Source of the DNA: Acridotheres tristis
Lineage: Eukaryota > Chordata > Aves > Passeriformes > Sturnidae
DNA: 64,000 bases
Direction of reading: 5' to 3'
NCBI GenBank assembly: GCA_037013685.1
Contig: CM072886.1
Coordinates: 5,394,001-5,458,000 of the forward strand
Part shown: positions 50,001 through 63,000 of the stretch, one piece after another
Numbering within the stretch: position 1 is the first letter of the stretch
How the letters are laid out: each line of letters begins with the position of its first letter
Notes under the pieces: generated by a model
Databases searched by the model: none
Seen by the model: only the letters and a program-made list of their open reading frames with translations
What the model was told of the DNA's origin: nothing
Translations under genes and position numbers: made by a program

Positions 50001-53000
50001 TTAGGGAAGATTGGTGATGATGGTGAATGTAGGGAGATTGTTGCCAAATGAGGCTGCCCCTCCACATTCAACACTCCTATGAAATGCAGCCTCACAATAA
50101 GGAGCTCACTCTTCCACGTTTTTCACCAGCTGGGTAAACAGAGAGCTTAAGGCAAGAACTGTAAACGTGATCTGACACCCAAATCCATAGAAATCATTTA
50201 AATAATTGCCCAAGTGCCTTAGCTAAGGCAAAGGGCACTCCCTGCATTCAGAGATTCCACTGTACTACTGAAAACTATTCTGGCATTTTGCCACAGGGTT
50301 TTAAGAAATGAGGTGCCAGCACCTGAATGGAAAAAAAATTATCTGATTTATCCAAAATCACTCAGCAAGCTCTGATCAACAAAATCAAAACCTTTCATTT
50401 ATCCTCTCTCTTTTTTAAGCAGTACGTGCATCAACACCCCAATCTGAAATGGCAATCCCAGTCATCTGAAACTCAGCAGAATATTTTCTTGAGCATCCTT
50501 TTGAATTTCACAATACAAAAAAATCTGGGCAAACAACATGCTGCCTGCAGTAAGGAGCGTGTCTGCACCACAACCAAGAGATGTGAAAATGCAACCATGC
50601 ACTAACCAGGCCTGCCAACACCTCAGGGTACTTATGCAGAGAGTTCCCTGCCACAGGGTTACCTGATTTAACTAAATTTAAGCCTACTCAGCACACCTGC
50701 AAGGTGGCTGTATGTCATCACAGCACATCACAAGCAGACACACTCACACAGGCCTTCAGATTTCCTCCAAGATAGCCAACAAAGTGTATTAAAATATGCT
50801 GGTTTCCTCTCTGTGTGCTCAGCAATATCTGTTATAGTTGCAAAATTAAAGATTATTCCATGTGTCCATTTTGCTTTCCCAAACATCAAAACATAATCTC
50901 ACATTTAAAGGGGGGCAGTACCCACAAAAAAATCTCATTCTGAGTTTCTCTGCTTGCTCTTACTCGATAATAACTAAATCACTGTTCAGCAGGAAGTCAG
51001 TGTTTGTCCTTCTACCCTCCATAAAACCATTTCTGTTGGAAAAATTAACAAAGATCTCTGCAAATGCACCTGCCCATGGGAAACACATACTGATGGGAGA
51101 CCTGAGGATAAGATACTTGGATGAGGTAATTGAACATAAAACACTGTCTTTTGGATATGAAGATGGAAAATGGGCACTGATACAACTGAAGGCATCCTGA
51201 GCAAACCAGGCCCTGAGTTACCTGCTTTGTAACCCAAGGAGGAGATGTAGTTTGTCTGGTCTGCTCTCCAAAGGCTTCTCAAGCAACAAGCAGGAGTGAA
51301 TGAGTGCTATGATACAAAAAAGAAAACAAAAATGGGAGTTCAGGAATGCTAATTTAATTAGAAGCACCTGTTACACACAAACTAGGTGAACCAGCCAGCA
51401 GAAAAGGTCCCCTTTGTGTGAGCAGAGAGGTGCAATTTGAAATAGAAAAATTTAACATTTCAATTCTGGTTTTGATACTGAATCCCTCCTGACAGAATTC
51501 CTTCATCTTTCTGTGGCTGAGGCTTATCATATTCTGTAAAAAACATGGAATGAAGACTGAAACTGCTATTACTACCCTAGACCATGACACATTATGGCAC
51601 AGATCATAAAGACTCTTTAGAACTGCTACAATTAGACTTCGAAAAGAAATATTGAGACAAAACGTGTTTAGGGTAAGTAACACTAAAAATGTTGCATGTA
51701 TAAACAATTAGTCTTTATCAAATTCTCCAATTATTGACACCATCCAGCTACAGTCCCTCACAACATCCCCTCTTACCCTGTTTGTGCTCCTTGCCCTCTC
51801 CTGTAGGAGCTGTCTGCCATTGTTAGCCAGGATTTACTATATTTGATTTCTTCCCTGTGAATGAGAGCAAAAGAAAACAAAAGACCTACTGACTTGAGAA
51901 GTGTCAGCAGGACAGCAGCCCCTCTGCCATGCAGCTGCCCCCTCCCTGCTCCAGTCTGAGTGTCAGCAGCACGGTCCCCTCTGAGCAAAGCAGCTTTAGA
52001 GCATCCCTCCATCCAAGTTAGAACCTCCTGGCTGTGAGTGGGAGTCAGCTGGGGTGAAACTCAAGCTACCAGTGCAGTGAACACAACGCTGATTTTCATC
52101 TGCTACGTTAATCCCTCTTCTTATGACAACACATTTTCCTGAACGATCTCACCTAGGGGCCTTTAAAATTGTGTGGGTCAGATTTCTTTTGTCAAGTCTT
52201 TTCTCAAGGCTGAAAAGAGCTGTAGGAGGCTGAGAGCAAGAGGGAAATCGATCTGCATCTTCGGATCACTTTCCTGCAAAATATTGCATTTGAATACAAC
52301 TCAGCTATTTTGTTCTCACATCCTTCACAATGCCTGAGCAAGCAACACAGAGCTGAGATTTGCTACTTTTCAAGTGTATAACTACATTTGTCAGCTCATA
52401 TTTCTGTTTAATCAGAAAGACATGTCAGTCTCTTTGAAGGAGAATATTATTGTGAAGAATGTAATCAGCTTCCTCTGTCCTGAAATGTTCCTTTTGCCGC
52501 TAGACAATGGAATAAATCCAAGAACTCCTGTGAGTTCCTGTTTCCAATCATTGGTGCACAGTGTCTTAGCTAGGAGCTCTTCAGACAGTCTCCTACATTG
52601 TAGGCTCAAAGTTCCCTTTGTATTTCCTGTTCTTCCAGATTCCAGTGGAGCCAGGATGAGCTCTGGCACCTGCCACTAAACACAGCATCAGTGTGAGCAG
52701 GGAGCAGGTTCAGGCTGGGAAAATGACCCTGAATTTCAGAGAGCAAGAAATGGATACAGACCTGTTCCATTCTGCCCTTAGAACTGCATAAAGGGTTTAA
52801 CAGTTTGTTCTGTCTCCCCCTCTCAGGTTGTGCCCTTGAGAACTCAAATATCCAGCCCTTCATGGCAGGAGGGTGATTGTGTTGGGTCATTTAACCTAAC
52901 AAGGGACAGAAGTGTGCCCTGATGCAGGGTGAGCTGATGCCTCATCTATCTTTTAGTTATCCAAACCAATAAAACATGCAAAAACTCTCTCATTTCCATT

Positions 53001-54779
53001 TAGTTGATTAGCAGCTTTTGGGAGGAGGATGTTCTTTATGTATAGAGCAATGTCAAATTCTGCATTTTATAAATATGGATATTTCCCAGGAATGGTTTAA
53101 AAGTATATACATTAAAGAATAATTTGATAAGCAATGTCTGCCCTGGGGCGTATGTCAGGACAGGTCTTGTCACAAAAAAAACTTTAAAATGAAAAAGCTC
53201 TTTATTTCAAGTATCACCTATTTCTGTCTCATTTTCTTACCATGACAAGCAGGGACACTGGGTATGGGCAGGGCTGGACATAGGGACTGAAAAGCAACAC
53301 ACCAGTGGCTCATCCTCAGTTTTCCCCTCCTGCGCCCAGGAAAGGTGTGGTAGCCATACAGAGCTGCTATTGAATTTAGGATCAGACTTTGCTGAGCTTG
53401 TCCTACTCATCACTTCTAACCTTGCTTTTACCTGCTCAGCACTTCATATCTTCCCTCTGCATCATCAGACTTGTGCTTACAGTCTCTCCTTATACCTTGA
53501 TAACCTTGTAACAGTGATGTGAATCCAAATATGGGAAGACAGGAGCAAAGGAGGATATGGACAGAAAATCTTGAGGCTGAAGAATAACCAGGTAAACTGG
53601 CAGATTGCTCACATCAGGATTGATAACAATTTAGGATACTGAGGCACCGTGAGGATCACAGAGTGAAGCTTCTTTTGTAATTCTTAGTTACTTTCAGAAC
53701 ATCTTGATGGGATGGATTAATATTATCAGAATTGTACAGGTGGGAAAATAGATTTTCTGATGCTAATTGTGGTGTCCTTATGACAAAACCATGGGCCCAC
53801 CTGTACATCAGCAATTTTTTTCCATGGCATATATACATCTCTGTGCCTCTATCTGCCACATCACCTCGTATGAGTAATGGCAGAGCTGTCACCACCAGGC
53901 TGGAACAGGTCTAACCAGGCATGGAGGCACTCCAGTGTGAGCTGGCCTGCTGTCAGGGAAGTGCTGCTTCAGGAGAAGTTTGGTTATAACATATCAGGAA
54001 GGAAAAAAACCCCAACAACTCATTTGCACGTATAAGGTTTTTCTCCTCAGCTAGAGGAATGCAAATACCAGGCAGCCTTTACATTGCCTCCAACGGTTTG
54101 GCTGATTATCACATTTGTAATTCCAGTTCACACAATCCACACGGCACTTTCTTATTATGGATGTGCTGCTGACATGTACAAAGACTGATTAGATAGTCAG
54201 ACACAAGCCAAGGAAATAATAAATATACAACTCCACTTTTCAGAGAATTATTTTCCTATAGGCACAGTGGTGTGCAGAGTTGAATTTGTCTTCAAGGCAG
54301 TCTAACCTGCCTATTCTTTGCAAAAAGCTTTCCAGCTATTGAGTTAAATCTTCCAGATAGATAAATCACATAATAACACTTTTTGGATTTATCATTTTCC
54401 AATCTTCTAGACAGGAAACTATTTTTGACTACCCTTATTACAGGTCTTACAAAGCTACTTTCCTAATCCTATCACTGAGCCAAGAAATTTTCTCCTTAGA
54501 TGTCTCACCTTGCAAATGTACCCATTCCTTGTTCATCAGTATAGGAGAAAAATACACCACAAAGGCCAGGCTTGCTTCTTTTCAGGTAAGCAGTGCCTTG
54601 GGTGGCCAAGGGTTGCATACCAGAGTGGACAATCTACAGAGGTAAATGGATGGGCTGCAAAACAAAAATAATCTTCTTTTGTGTGAAGCTCTACAGGTCA
54701 GGCCTAAGGATGGCATCAGTGGTGGCTTTCTCCTGTCTAAATGGTCATTTATGGGCTGTGCTCAAAGGCAGCTTCTTGA
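35001..54779 (-). other. PRKAG2: PRKAG2 intron 3, long unremarkable part
   Basis: Nearly 20 kb of intron with no exon I can support. Minor features are a TA run at 40371-40382, a hairpin around 41004-41024, a T run near 49657-49674 and ACATTACAT-type simple sequence near 46848-46868. The long isoform exon 3 (human MSFSGIFRSSSKES region) was looked for on the minus strand and not found. Conserved enhancers may be present but cannot be told from sequence alone. Confidence 0.55.
40371..40382. repeat. (TA)n microsatellite
   Basis: A run of six TA units, too short to be notable beyond possible length polymorphism. Confidence 0.8.
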
Positions 54780-55170
54780 TACAGAGGTGCAGAGTGAGCT
54801 GCAGTTACACCTTGCAATAGGTGACCTTGGGTTTCTACTAAGCAAGCTCAAAGAGGACTCAAAAAATCCAGACAAGATACAGAAAAGGCTGATAAGGTTG
54901 GCTGAAGGTCCAGAGTGATTCTTCAGTTTAGGAAAATATGACTGCAAGCAAAGAATATGACAGAAGCCTGTAAAATCAGGCATGGGATGGAGATGGTAAG
55001 CAGGGAAGGAGCATCAGATAAAATTAGCAGGTGGCTCAAAGCAAATACAAATAAAAACTTCTGCTATATCACATTCTTAAACAGCAGAACAGAACAGGTG
55101 CTGCTGTAGTTGTTGGAAGTTTGGTTTTGAAATGAAATTGGACAAGATCCTGGAAAGAAACTATTTAAAG
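54780..55170 (+). mobile_element. ancient CR1-like LINE fragment
   Basis: Patchy similarity to old CR1 3' regions: ACAGAAAAGGCTGATAAGGTTGG, then AAATAAAAACTTCTGCTATATCACA, then TTGGACAAGATCCTGG at the positions expected for the CR1 C-terminal coding end and 3' UTR. The order is right but divergence is high, so the family call is tentative and the ends are rough. Confidence 0.45.
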
Positions 55171-58100
55171 CCTACCAAACATCAGCTTTAGCTTAGGACG
55201 TGAGCCACAAAGTGCTGGAGGCTGGGACAGTACAAGGGGAAACGTGTCCCTTATCTTGCTGTACTGTTCTTACACTACCTGTGTCAGTGGCAATTGGCAC
55301 AAAAAGAGAGTGAACTGGATGGATAATTGGCCTGGCCTGGCACACTTGCACTTGTGCTTTAACTGAAAGTGAGATTCAAAGCAGTAAAAATAGTAATGTA
55401 ACCTTACACCCAAGTAGGACGTGCCTTTATTCTAGTGCCATCCACATGACAGTTATGATAAAATACCTTATTTCCTACAACCTAAACTTTACCATTTGTG
55501 AAATTATACTAATGGTGCCCATCCTTTAGAGATACTCCATTATCTATAACTGAACAAATAACACAGTGACAAGGAGTTGCTCATGTTATTAGCAAAACTT
55601 TCCAGCCACCTAAATGTGCTGTCCAAATAGTCACGGGTCTGTGAAAAGGTCTTAAAAGAAGGGATAAAAAGACATCAGGCATTAAATTTGATTTTCAGAA
55701 GCACCAGCTGTTGCAGAGTATTTAATGTCTTTTGAGGTCAAATCGTCCTTTTTGTGCTGATTTTGGAACCCAGGATGAGGGGCTCAGGCTGCTGCTTTCA
55801 GAAGTGTGAAGAGTCAAGTCCAAGCTTACGTGGCCTGTTTATGGTTACAAGATGTTGCAACAGCAGTGAGAGGATCAGACCTGGTGGATTACAGACTCCT
55901 ATTAGGAAAGAAGCTAGGGAGGAAAAAGCAAGCTGGAATTGTCCTGCAGTGCAGAGAGGATGGACCCAAGTCAACTTTAATCACAGCCCTGGGATAATGC
56001 CGTGTCAGCACAGCTCAGGGCTTGCCTGGGAAGCAAGGTGAATTACCAGCTCCATTACAGGGCATTGGGAAGCTGCTGCTCTCCTTTAAATTGGCAATCA
56101 GCTAATTTAAAGTTGGCTTCTGTGGAGTCATTTTGCAGTGCAGGGCTGCAGCAGAGCCACGCTCAAGTCTGTGTGGTCACCAAAGGATGAGGCAGGGACA
56201 CAAACCCACCTTGGCAGCTGCAGTGAGACTGAGGCTATTCCCACATGGAGGGAAAAACTTCCACTAGTATGATTCCTTCAGCCTAATTCTTTTCTACTTT
56301 AGGCTGACTTTCCCTTTTATGTATGAGGTTCACAGATCTAATTTTTGGCTGAGAGCCAGCACCAGGTGTATCATTCCAGGTCCTGACCACTCACCAGCTC
56401 CACCCAACAGAGAAGGAACATGTCTCAATCTCCCAGAGTTTTGTAATTAACTCTTAAAGAGTGCTGCTCATTCACTGTTTTCCATGCTTTCCTTTCAGCT
56501 GGCACTTCAAACCCATAATATCATTTCTCTACAAGTCTCCTCAGTTAGGATTAGTTTTGTCTTTTGTCAGTCTGGAGTATTTTACAGTTTTTCTGTATCA
56601 GTCTCCTATATCTCAAGGTTAGTTTATGCTGCTGGGATTTCTTGTAAGGGTATGTTGCTGCTTTGCTTTATGCTCTGTATCAGACTGGTGTTTATTTTGA
56701 GAAAAAAAAATTTTTTGCAATTTTTTACAGCCCTTAAAGTCCAAACAGACTTCACAAAGTCTCCAGTTCTCCTATTACCACTGCCCGGAAGGATCTCCAT
56801 GAAGTTTTAAACAAGGACCTGGCTGAAAGAAAGGAAAACTCTGGTATCCTATTATAGGATAAGGGGAGGAAATAGGGAAGAAAATAAATGCAAATCTGGC
56901 AGCAGGAGAAAGTTGTCACCTGCTCTGGAGTATGAAGGGGAGTTTTACTGCATCTCAGTGGAAGCAGCAGCTTCTTTAGAGGCAGAAGAAGCACTTCTAA
57001 TCATCCTAAAAAACCAGGTAAAAACCAGTTTACTGTCATGAAAAGATCATGTAAGGAGAATACTGGTACTGGGTACCCTGCTCTTTCCTACAGCAAATTT
57101 TTTAACTCTGCCAAATTTGCTGCCAGTCTAGATCTGGGAATAAAAGCACTAGACAGGGCATTTATTGGCACTAACTCCTGCAATTTGGGGGAACTTCTGC
57201 CTTTTGGCAAATATAGCACTGTCACCTTGTGTGATGGTAACCAGCACCTCCAGAAGACTTGTGACTACACCTGTACAAGTCTTTGAATGATATGCACATT
57301 TCGTTTGCTCTCATCTCCTCCTCATTAACATCTCTGTGTTAGAGACATTCACCCAAAGGTTGATAAAGCTTTTGCTCCCCAAAATGCAGTGACAGAGGGT
57401 GGAGTCATGCCTGGGGTGGGCTTAGCATCACAGGACCTTTTCAATGAATGATTTTCTTCTGTTTACAAAACTTCAATTTCTATTTTCACAACTCCATGCC
57501 TGCTGTTTGGAAACACACTTAGGATACCTAATAACTTTTCAGTGCAGTTCCTTCACAGCTCCAAAACTGATTAAGAAGATCATCTGGTGAAGACAGGGGT
57601 GAGGAATATGGATCTGATCCCAAGATAGTGTAAAAGCAGTGGATCTCAAGTCAAAAAATGTACCGAGAGGTAATTCTATATTTTACAATAATATCCTTGA
57701 AAAGGAGGGAGAGAATTGGGGACTGATGCCACCTCTCACTCTCCCCTGTTTCACAGGGCCATGTCAGCATTGAAAGCTGCTCATCTTAGCTCTTGGAATA
57801 TTAACTAAATGTAAAATATGCAATTTATAATACTAAATAAAACAAGAATCAATATATGCAGGGCAGGAGCAGTTAAGCACCTACACATTTTAATATCAGC
57901 TGTGTCTGCAAACTGTCAGCCCTAAAAGGTCATTAAAATAATCTGGCCTTTAATCAAGAGCAAACTCTTGCTGATTGGTAATGCTGAATACCTGCTGCTA
58001 ATTCCAGCCATCTCTACAAGCTAAATTAACCCTTTCCTGAGCATCATAAGTGCTGCCTGTGATATATGAGCTGTTTTTATGCAAATTCTGTTCTTTTCCC

Positions 58101-59256
58101 ATCAAAGGCATTTTCAGTTAATTCTGTAGTTCTTTAACAAACTTTTAATCTTGTTGCTATTTTACCTTCACACCTACTGCCCTATCTTCATGAGGATAAG
58201 ATGTAAGCACCAGCTGGGTTTGGAGGAGAAATAGGATCAAGTATCATTTACAGGTCCCTTACAGAGGGCCCTGTCCCTATCAGGTGCCAAAACACTCAGC
58301 TCCCCTTAACTGCAACGTGAGATAACAGCAACTTCACCAACAGCATTTGGCTTTTTTCACCTTTGGGTCCCTCACAGACTCCTGCAGACATCAGCAACAA
58401 TTTCATAAACGAGCAGGGATTTTGATAACTTACACACAAGAGCACAGGAGGCTATCAGCCCTAGTGACAGAGCTGCAGATCTGCTCATAGGGAAGATAAG
58501 ATCCCTTAACCAGCTAAACAACATCCCACAGGGTTTCACATCCCATGTGCTGGGTGATAGCTGCAAACACATCCCTCTGATAAAAAGTCATGTCCTTTGC
58601 TAAAGCTTCAAACCCTGTGACACAAGGGGGCTTGTGGATAAATAGATTCCCCTGAAATAATTGTTTCATGTGACAGATTATTCCTAAGAGGTTTCAAATG
58701 CTCGAGACTTCAGTCAATACCTGACTCTATGGCTCTTGCTATCACTGCCCCTTTTGATTTCCTTTGGTTTTCTTTCCTTGAGATCAAGGTGATCTATTTT
58801 TAGTGCAGGGACTGGTTAAGTGAGGAGTTGCTATAGTGACAGATAGCTGATACAAACTGAGTCCCACTGCAATTCCTGGGGTTGGGAAAGGAACATTCCC
58901 TGAAATGGGGCAGCAGCTGGGGATGCCCAGACACAGCTCAGGGAGCATTAAAAACTGCCCAGGACTCTCATGATGCTTAATGCATATGAAACAGCCAGGA
59001 GGCAGCCTGGGTACCTATTGTAGGAAACACACATGTCATGCTGCCTCTGCTGGCCCAGTACGTGGTGTTGGTCTTCAGCTTTGCAGTGGTCCCTTTCTCC
59101 AAATCAGCTCCACACAAATACAGCCACCAAGAAGTCACTCTGCTCTTGAACGTTCATCAAAACAAGAACAATTTTGTGCCTGCATTGAGAATTGGGTGGG
59201 AAAAGATGTATAGCCACAATATTTGCAACTTCAGCTTTCCTTGCAACTGAACAAGT
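55171..59256 (-). other. PRKAG2: PRKAG2 intron 3 between ancient CR1 copies
   Basis: Ordinary intron, with an A/T run near 56701-56716. No exon, tandem array or clear mobile element recognised. Confidence 0.5.
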
Positions 59257-60065
59257 GAGCATCACAGAAATGCTGGTTGGGAAGGTCTGGAGGCCCCTTC
59301 TTCCATGTCCTACTCAAAACAGGTCTAGTATCAACCAGGACCAGGTCAACCATGGCTTTGATTAGAAGACTCTTAAAAATCTCTTAGGATGGAGGCCACA
59401 GCCTCTCTAGGTTACCTCTGCCAGTACCACACCAACCTCTCGAGGGAGTTTTTGCTGAGCCTGAAACTCCTCAGGCACAAATTCTTGCCTTGTCCTCCTT
59501 CTTTTACCATCTGCAACTACTAAGAAGAGTTTGACTCTATCACCTTTGAAACTGCTTTTCAGAGAGTTGCAAGCTTCTATTAAAATGCACCTTAGTCTTC
59601 TAAGACTTTTTTTTTTTGTTGGACAGAAAAAAAACCCAAACAAAATAGCCAGTTTCCTCAGCCTCTCCTCACAGATCCCAAAACATCTGCTGTATGTCAC
59701 AAAACATTTTGACAGCCTTTCAGGAAAAACCTCTTCATTCCCCCAGCCTCCTTCAGTCCTTCTGTTGGGGGGGAACCAGAAATTGGACACCCTATTGCAG
59801 GTACAGCCCAGCAGGCCAAGGTGGAGAGGGATAATAACTCCCTAGACTGGATTGTTCCATTCCTCCTGATGTAACCCAGTATGTGGTTCACCTGCTGATA
59901 GTGACAGCACATTTCTGGATCATTTTCCAGATTCTATCCACCACAACCCCAAGTCCTGGGGTGCCTGATTCACTGGGAGTCAGGACCCAGCATGTCCTGC
60001 TGCAGGCTCAGCTCACCACCCAGGTTCCTGATGAACATTGCCAGTCCCCATACTGATTCCTGGAT
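59257..60065 (-). mobile_element. old CR1 LINE fragment, about 800 bp
   Basis: On the plus strand it opens AGCATCACAGAAATGCTGG, runs through GTTTCCTCAGCCTCTCCTCAC, AACCCAGTATGTGGTTCACC and CACAACCCCAAGTCCTGG, and ends near GTTCCTGATGAACATTGCCAG. These are the successive reverse-complement landmarks of CR1 from its 3' end into ORF2. It is a minus-strand copy, clearly older than the ones at 15.5 and 17.9 kb, and is interrupted by a T-run and an A/C-rich stretch near 59607-59645. The 5' limit is approximate. Confidence 0.8.
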
Positions 60066-63000
60066 ATTAACTATCCCTAAATTCAGTAATGCAATTAGGG
60101 AATTGGGAAATGCCAACATTATTCCAGCTTCTCATCCTTTCAACTCAGTCCTCCTCTCAAGGACAGTGGTGCAACCCTCACCTCTGAATATCCAGCCAAC
60201 TTTTGTAGTCACTCCTGCAGCAAGAGCCCTTCCATTGCAAGCTTTCTGTCTCCTTCATGTCTCAGTTTGACTTGTCATCTCATATTGCCTCATCTATATT
60301 TCTTAAATTGATTTATTGCCCTGTTCTTGTTTATTATCTCTAATTATGCTCTATACAAGAAGTGAAAATGTCACAAATCATCTGTTCCTCTCTAGGAGTA
60401 TCTCCCTCCAGGAAAGGCAGGATTGTCACAGGGATCCTGGGTTCACTATCATCATTCCTGCTCTGATTGAAATAAATCCACAGGGCCAGATGGGCAGGAT
60501 CTGTCAAACAATCCGGTGACTGTAGCTCTGAGTGTGTCAAAAGGGTCCTTGTTGCCCCACAGGAAACAAAGCACTGGGAAGCAGCTGTTTCCCAATGACT
60601 GGAAAAAACTGAAGAAACAACAGGATGCTATTAATTAACGTCAGCTAATCCCATCACTCCTCCTCCAGCTAAGTTTCCCCTATTTTATCAAAAGAGGAGC
60701 AGAAAAAGGACAGAATGGGAACTCTCTGGTGCAAGTGCTGGGGTCTGTCCTTAAACCAAGTTAGGCTGTGTGACCTTTCCAGCAGGGAGAATTTGGGCCC
60801 CTGAGCCAAGCCTGCCAGCTGCACCACGATATCTCACAGAGCAGCCCTTCATCTCCCAAGAGTGAAGCCTTCACGTGTCAGTGTGACTCTGGGGTGACAA
60901 TCAAATGGCTGAAACAATTTCAAGGCATTCAAAATCAGCATTACGAGCACTTTTAAGTCCTTGGACTGCTTTTAGGTTGGACAAGAATAGAGGTGAAAGT
61001 AGAAAACAGCTGAATCTTGGTAATTCCTGGGATTTGCTGATCCACTAAACCTGACAAACAAATTGCCTTAACAACATCTTTGAAATTGCACTCTTGGGCA
61101 ATTCATTGAAACTTTGAGCAAGGAGTCAATAGTCCAAAACATTGATTTCTAATTAAACAAAAGTACCCACTTACCTAAATGCTACTGTCAAGCACAATTT
61201 TAGGCTGTAAAAACAGAGGCAGGCTTGAAATTTGCTTTTAAAGTCTGACAACAGGATTTGTAATATAATTGCGTGGGAGTATAAATAAATTGTGGTCTAG
61301 CTTACCACATTCAAATAAGTAGAAAGTCAGTCTAGGATAGCAGCTTCTCATGCAGATATTCTTTTGAAGTGAGAACCCTTGGAAAGTACAGGGAAAGCAG
61401 GGAAAAAATTATCTCTTTGTTACTCCCAACTGGTGTAATAAGGATGAGAGAGGATGCATGAAAATGAGTAATTCCAGTGATTTTTAGTATGTAGGCTGTG
61501 ACCCTCGAGCATCCATCATGAAGGTACTCCAGGCTGTGTTCATTAAACTGAGGTGCCACATATGAAAGTCTTATCTTCACTATTTTATTTCAGCTTCAAA
61601 AATGAATCAGATATTTATTTATATCAGAAGTAACAGAGATAGTGTTCCGGCCTTATGTACATATCAGAAATGACTTGTTACCTGAAGATAACAGAAGTGG
61701 AGGATGGAAAAATGAAATACTGATAAATACATAAATATTATTTGCTGTCAGAAAAAGGAAGGATCTGCACCGTCCTTCACTCACAGTCAGTATCCAGCTT
61801 CCTTCTATCTCAGTTTCTCCTTTTCCACTTCAATGAACTCCTCCCCATCCTTGAATTTCACATCTTTGCTCAGATTCAATCCCAAGATTTGCTTTTAATT
61901 TCTTTCTCTCAGGAATAACATTTATCTCACTTTTCAAATAACACTATTTGAATAGTTGTAGAATTACAGGGGAGTGTCCTTCAGACAGTTAAAAATGAAG
62001 CCTTTCTGCTGTTGCTGTGTCTGGGGGACAAACACCTGTACCCACAAGTGGCAACAAAGGACCAGAACCACATGGACTCTTCCCAGATGGGAGATCTCCC
62101 TGCCCAAAATCCTGCCCACTTTGTAAAGCAGCCCATCAAAAGGGAGGCTTGGCCCTGCTGCTCTCACCACTTTGTTGACAGCAGCACGTCAGTGCTGAGT
62201 AATTCAGTCATTTATAGTAATACAGATATTTTTGACCAAATTTTGTGATGAGGCACACAGAGCTGCCTGGAGCAGGACTGGGAAGAAGAGTCAGTGGGCA
62301 GATTCATTTGCAGCTAATCTGGAAATTTGTGCCTCCAGAACACACTGTATTTTTACATGTCTAACCTGCCCTTCAGGCAAAAATAACTTCTTTGAAAATA
62401 AATTACTCAGAGAATTTGCATTCTTGGACAACTCATCATGAGGGCAGAGTCTACATCTCCTTTAAGTCTGCAAAGGGCTGCAGAGGCAGGATGCTGCACT
62501 CTGCTCAATCCACCTCCATTTCAATTTCCACCAAATCAGTGGTCTAATGGGGTCTATTACTATCCGAATTTACAGGTGCCTGCTTGAAAGCACCTTGCTG
62601 CTTCTACTGCTTCATGGCCAGAGTCCTTTTCCCCCCATTCAAAATGCCTCAAAACTGTGCACAAAGCCAGAAATGTGCCAGAAAGCACCAGGACAGTGAC
62701 TATAAGGAAGCAGAAAATGGCAAATTAAAAAGTCTGAAACATTTAATCAGGCTTGTCACTGCTTTTCTCCTTCCCAACAACCAACTATAGAAATTTCACA
62801 GCTTCCAGGTCTCCGTGCTCTCTGTAGTACAAGATTAATCAGTACTGCTCAGCCAGAGCTGCACATCTTCTAAAATCACTGTCAGCTCAACAGAGCATGA
62901 AAACCAGTAGAGAAAATCATTAACAAACCAAAGCTGTCTCTGTTTCTCATGCCCAGTCTCTGTTGATGGTGGTTTTAAGCTGCTTTACTGGAGCAAAAGG

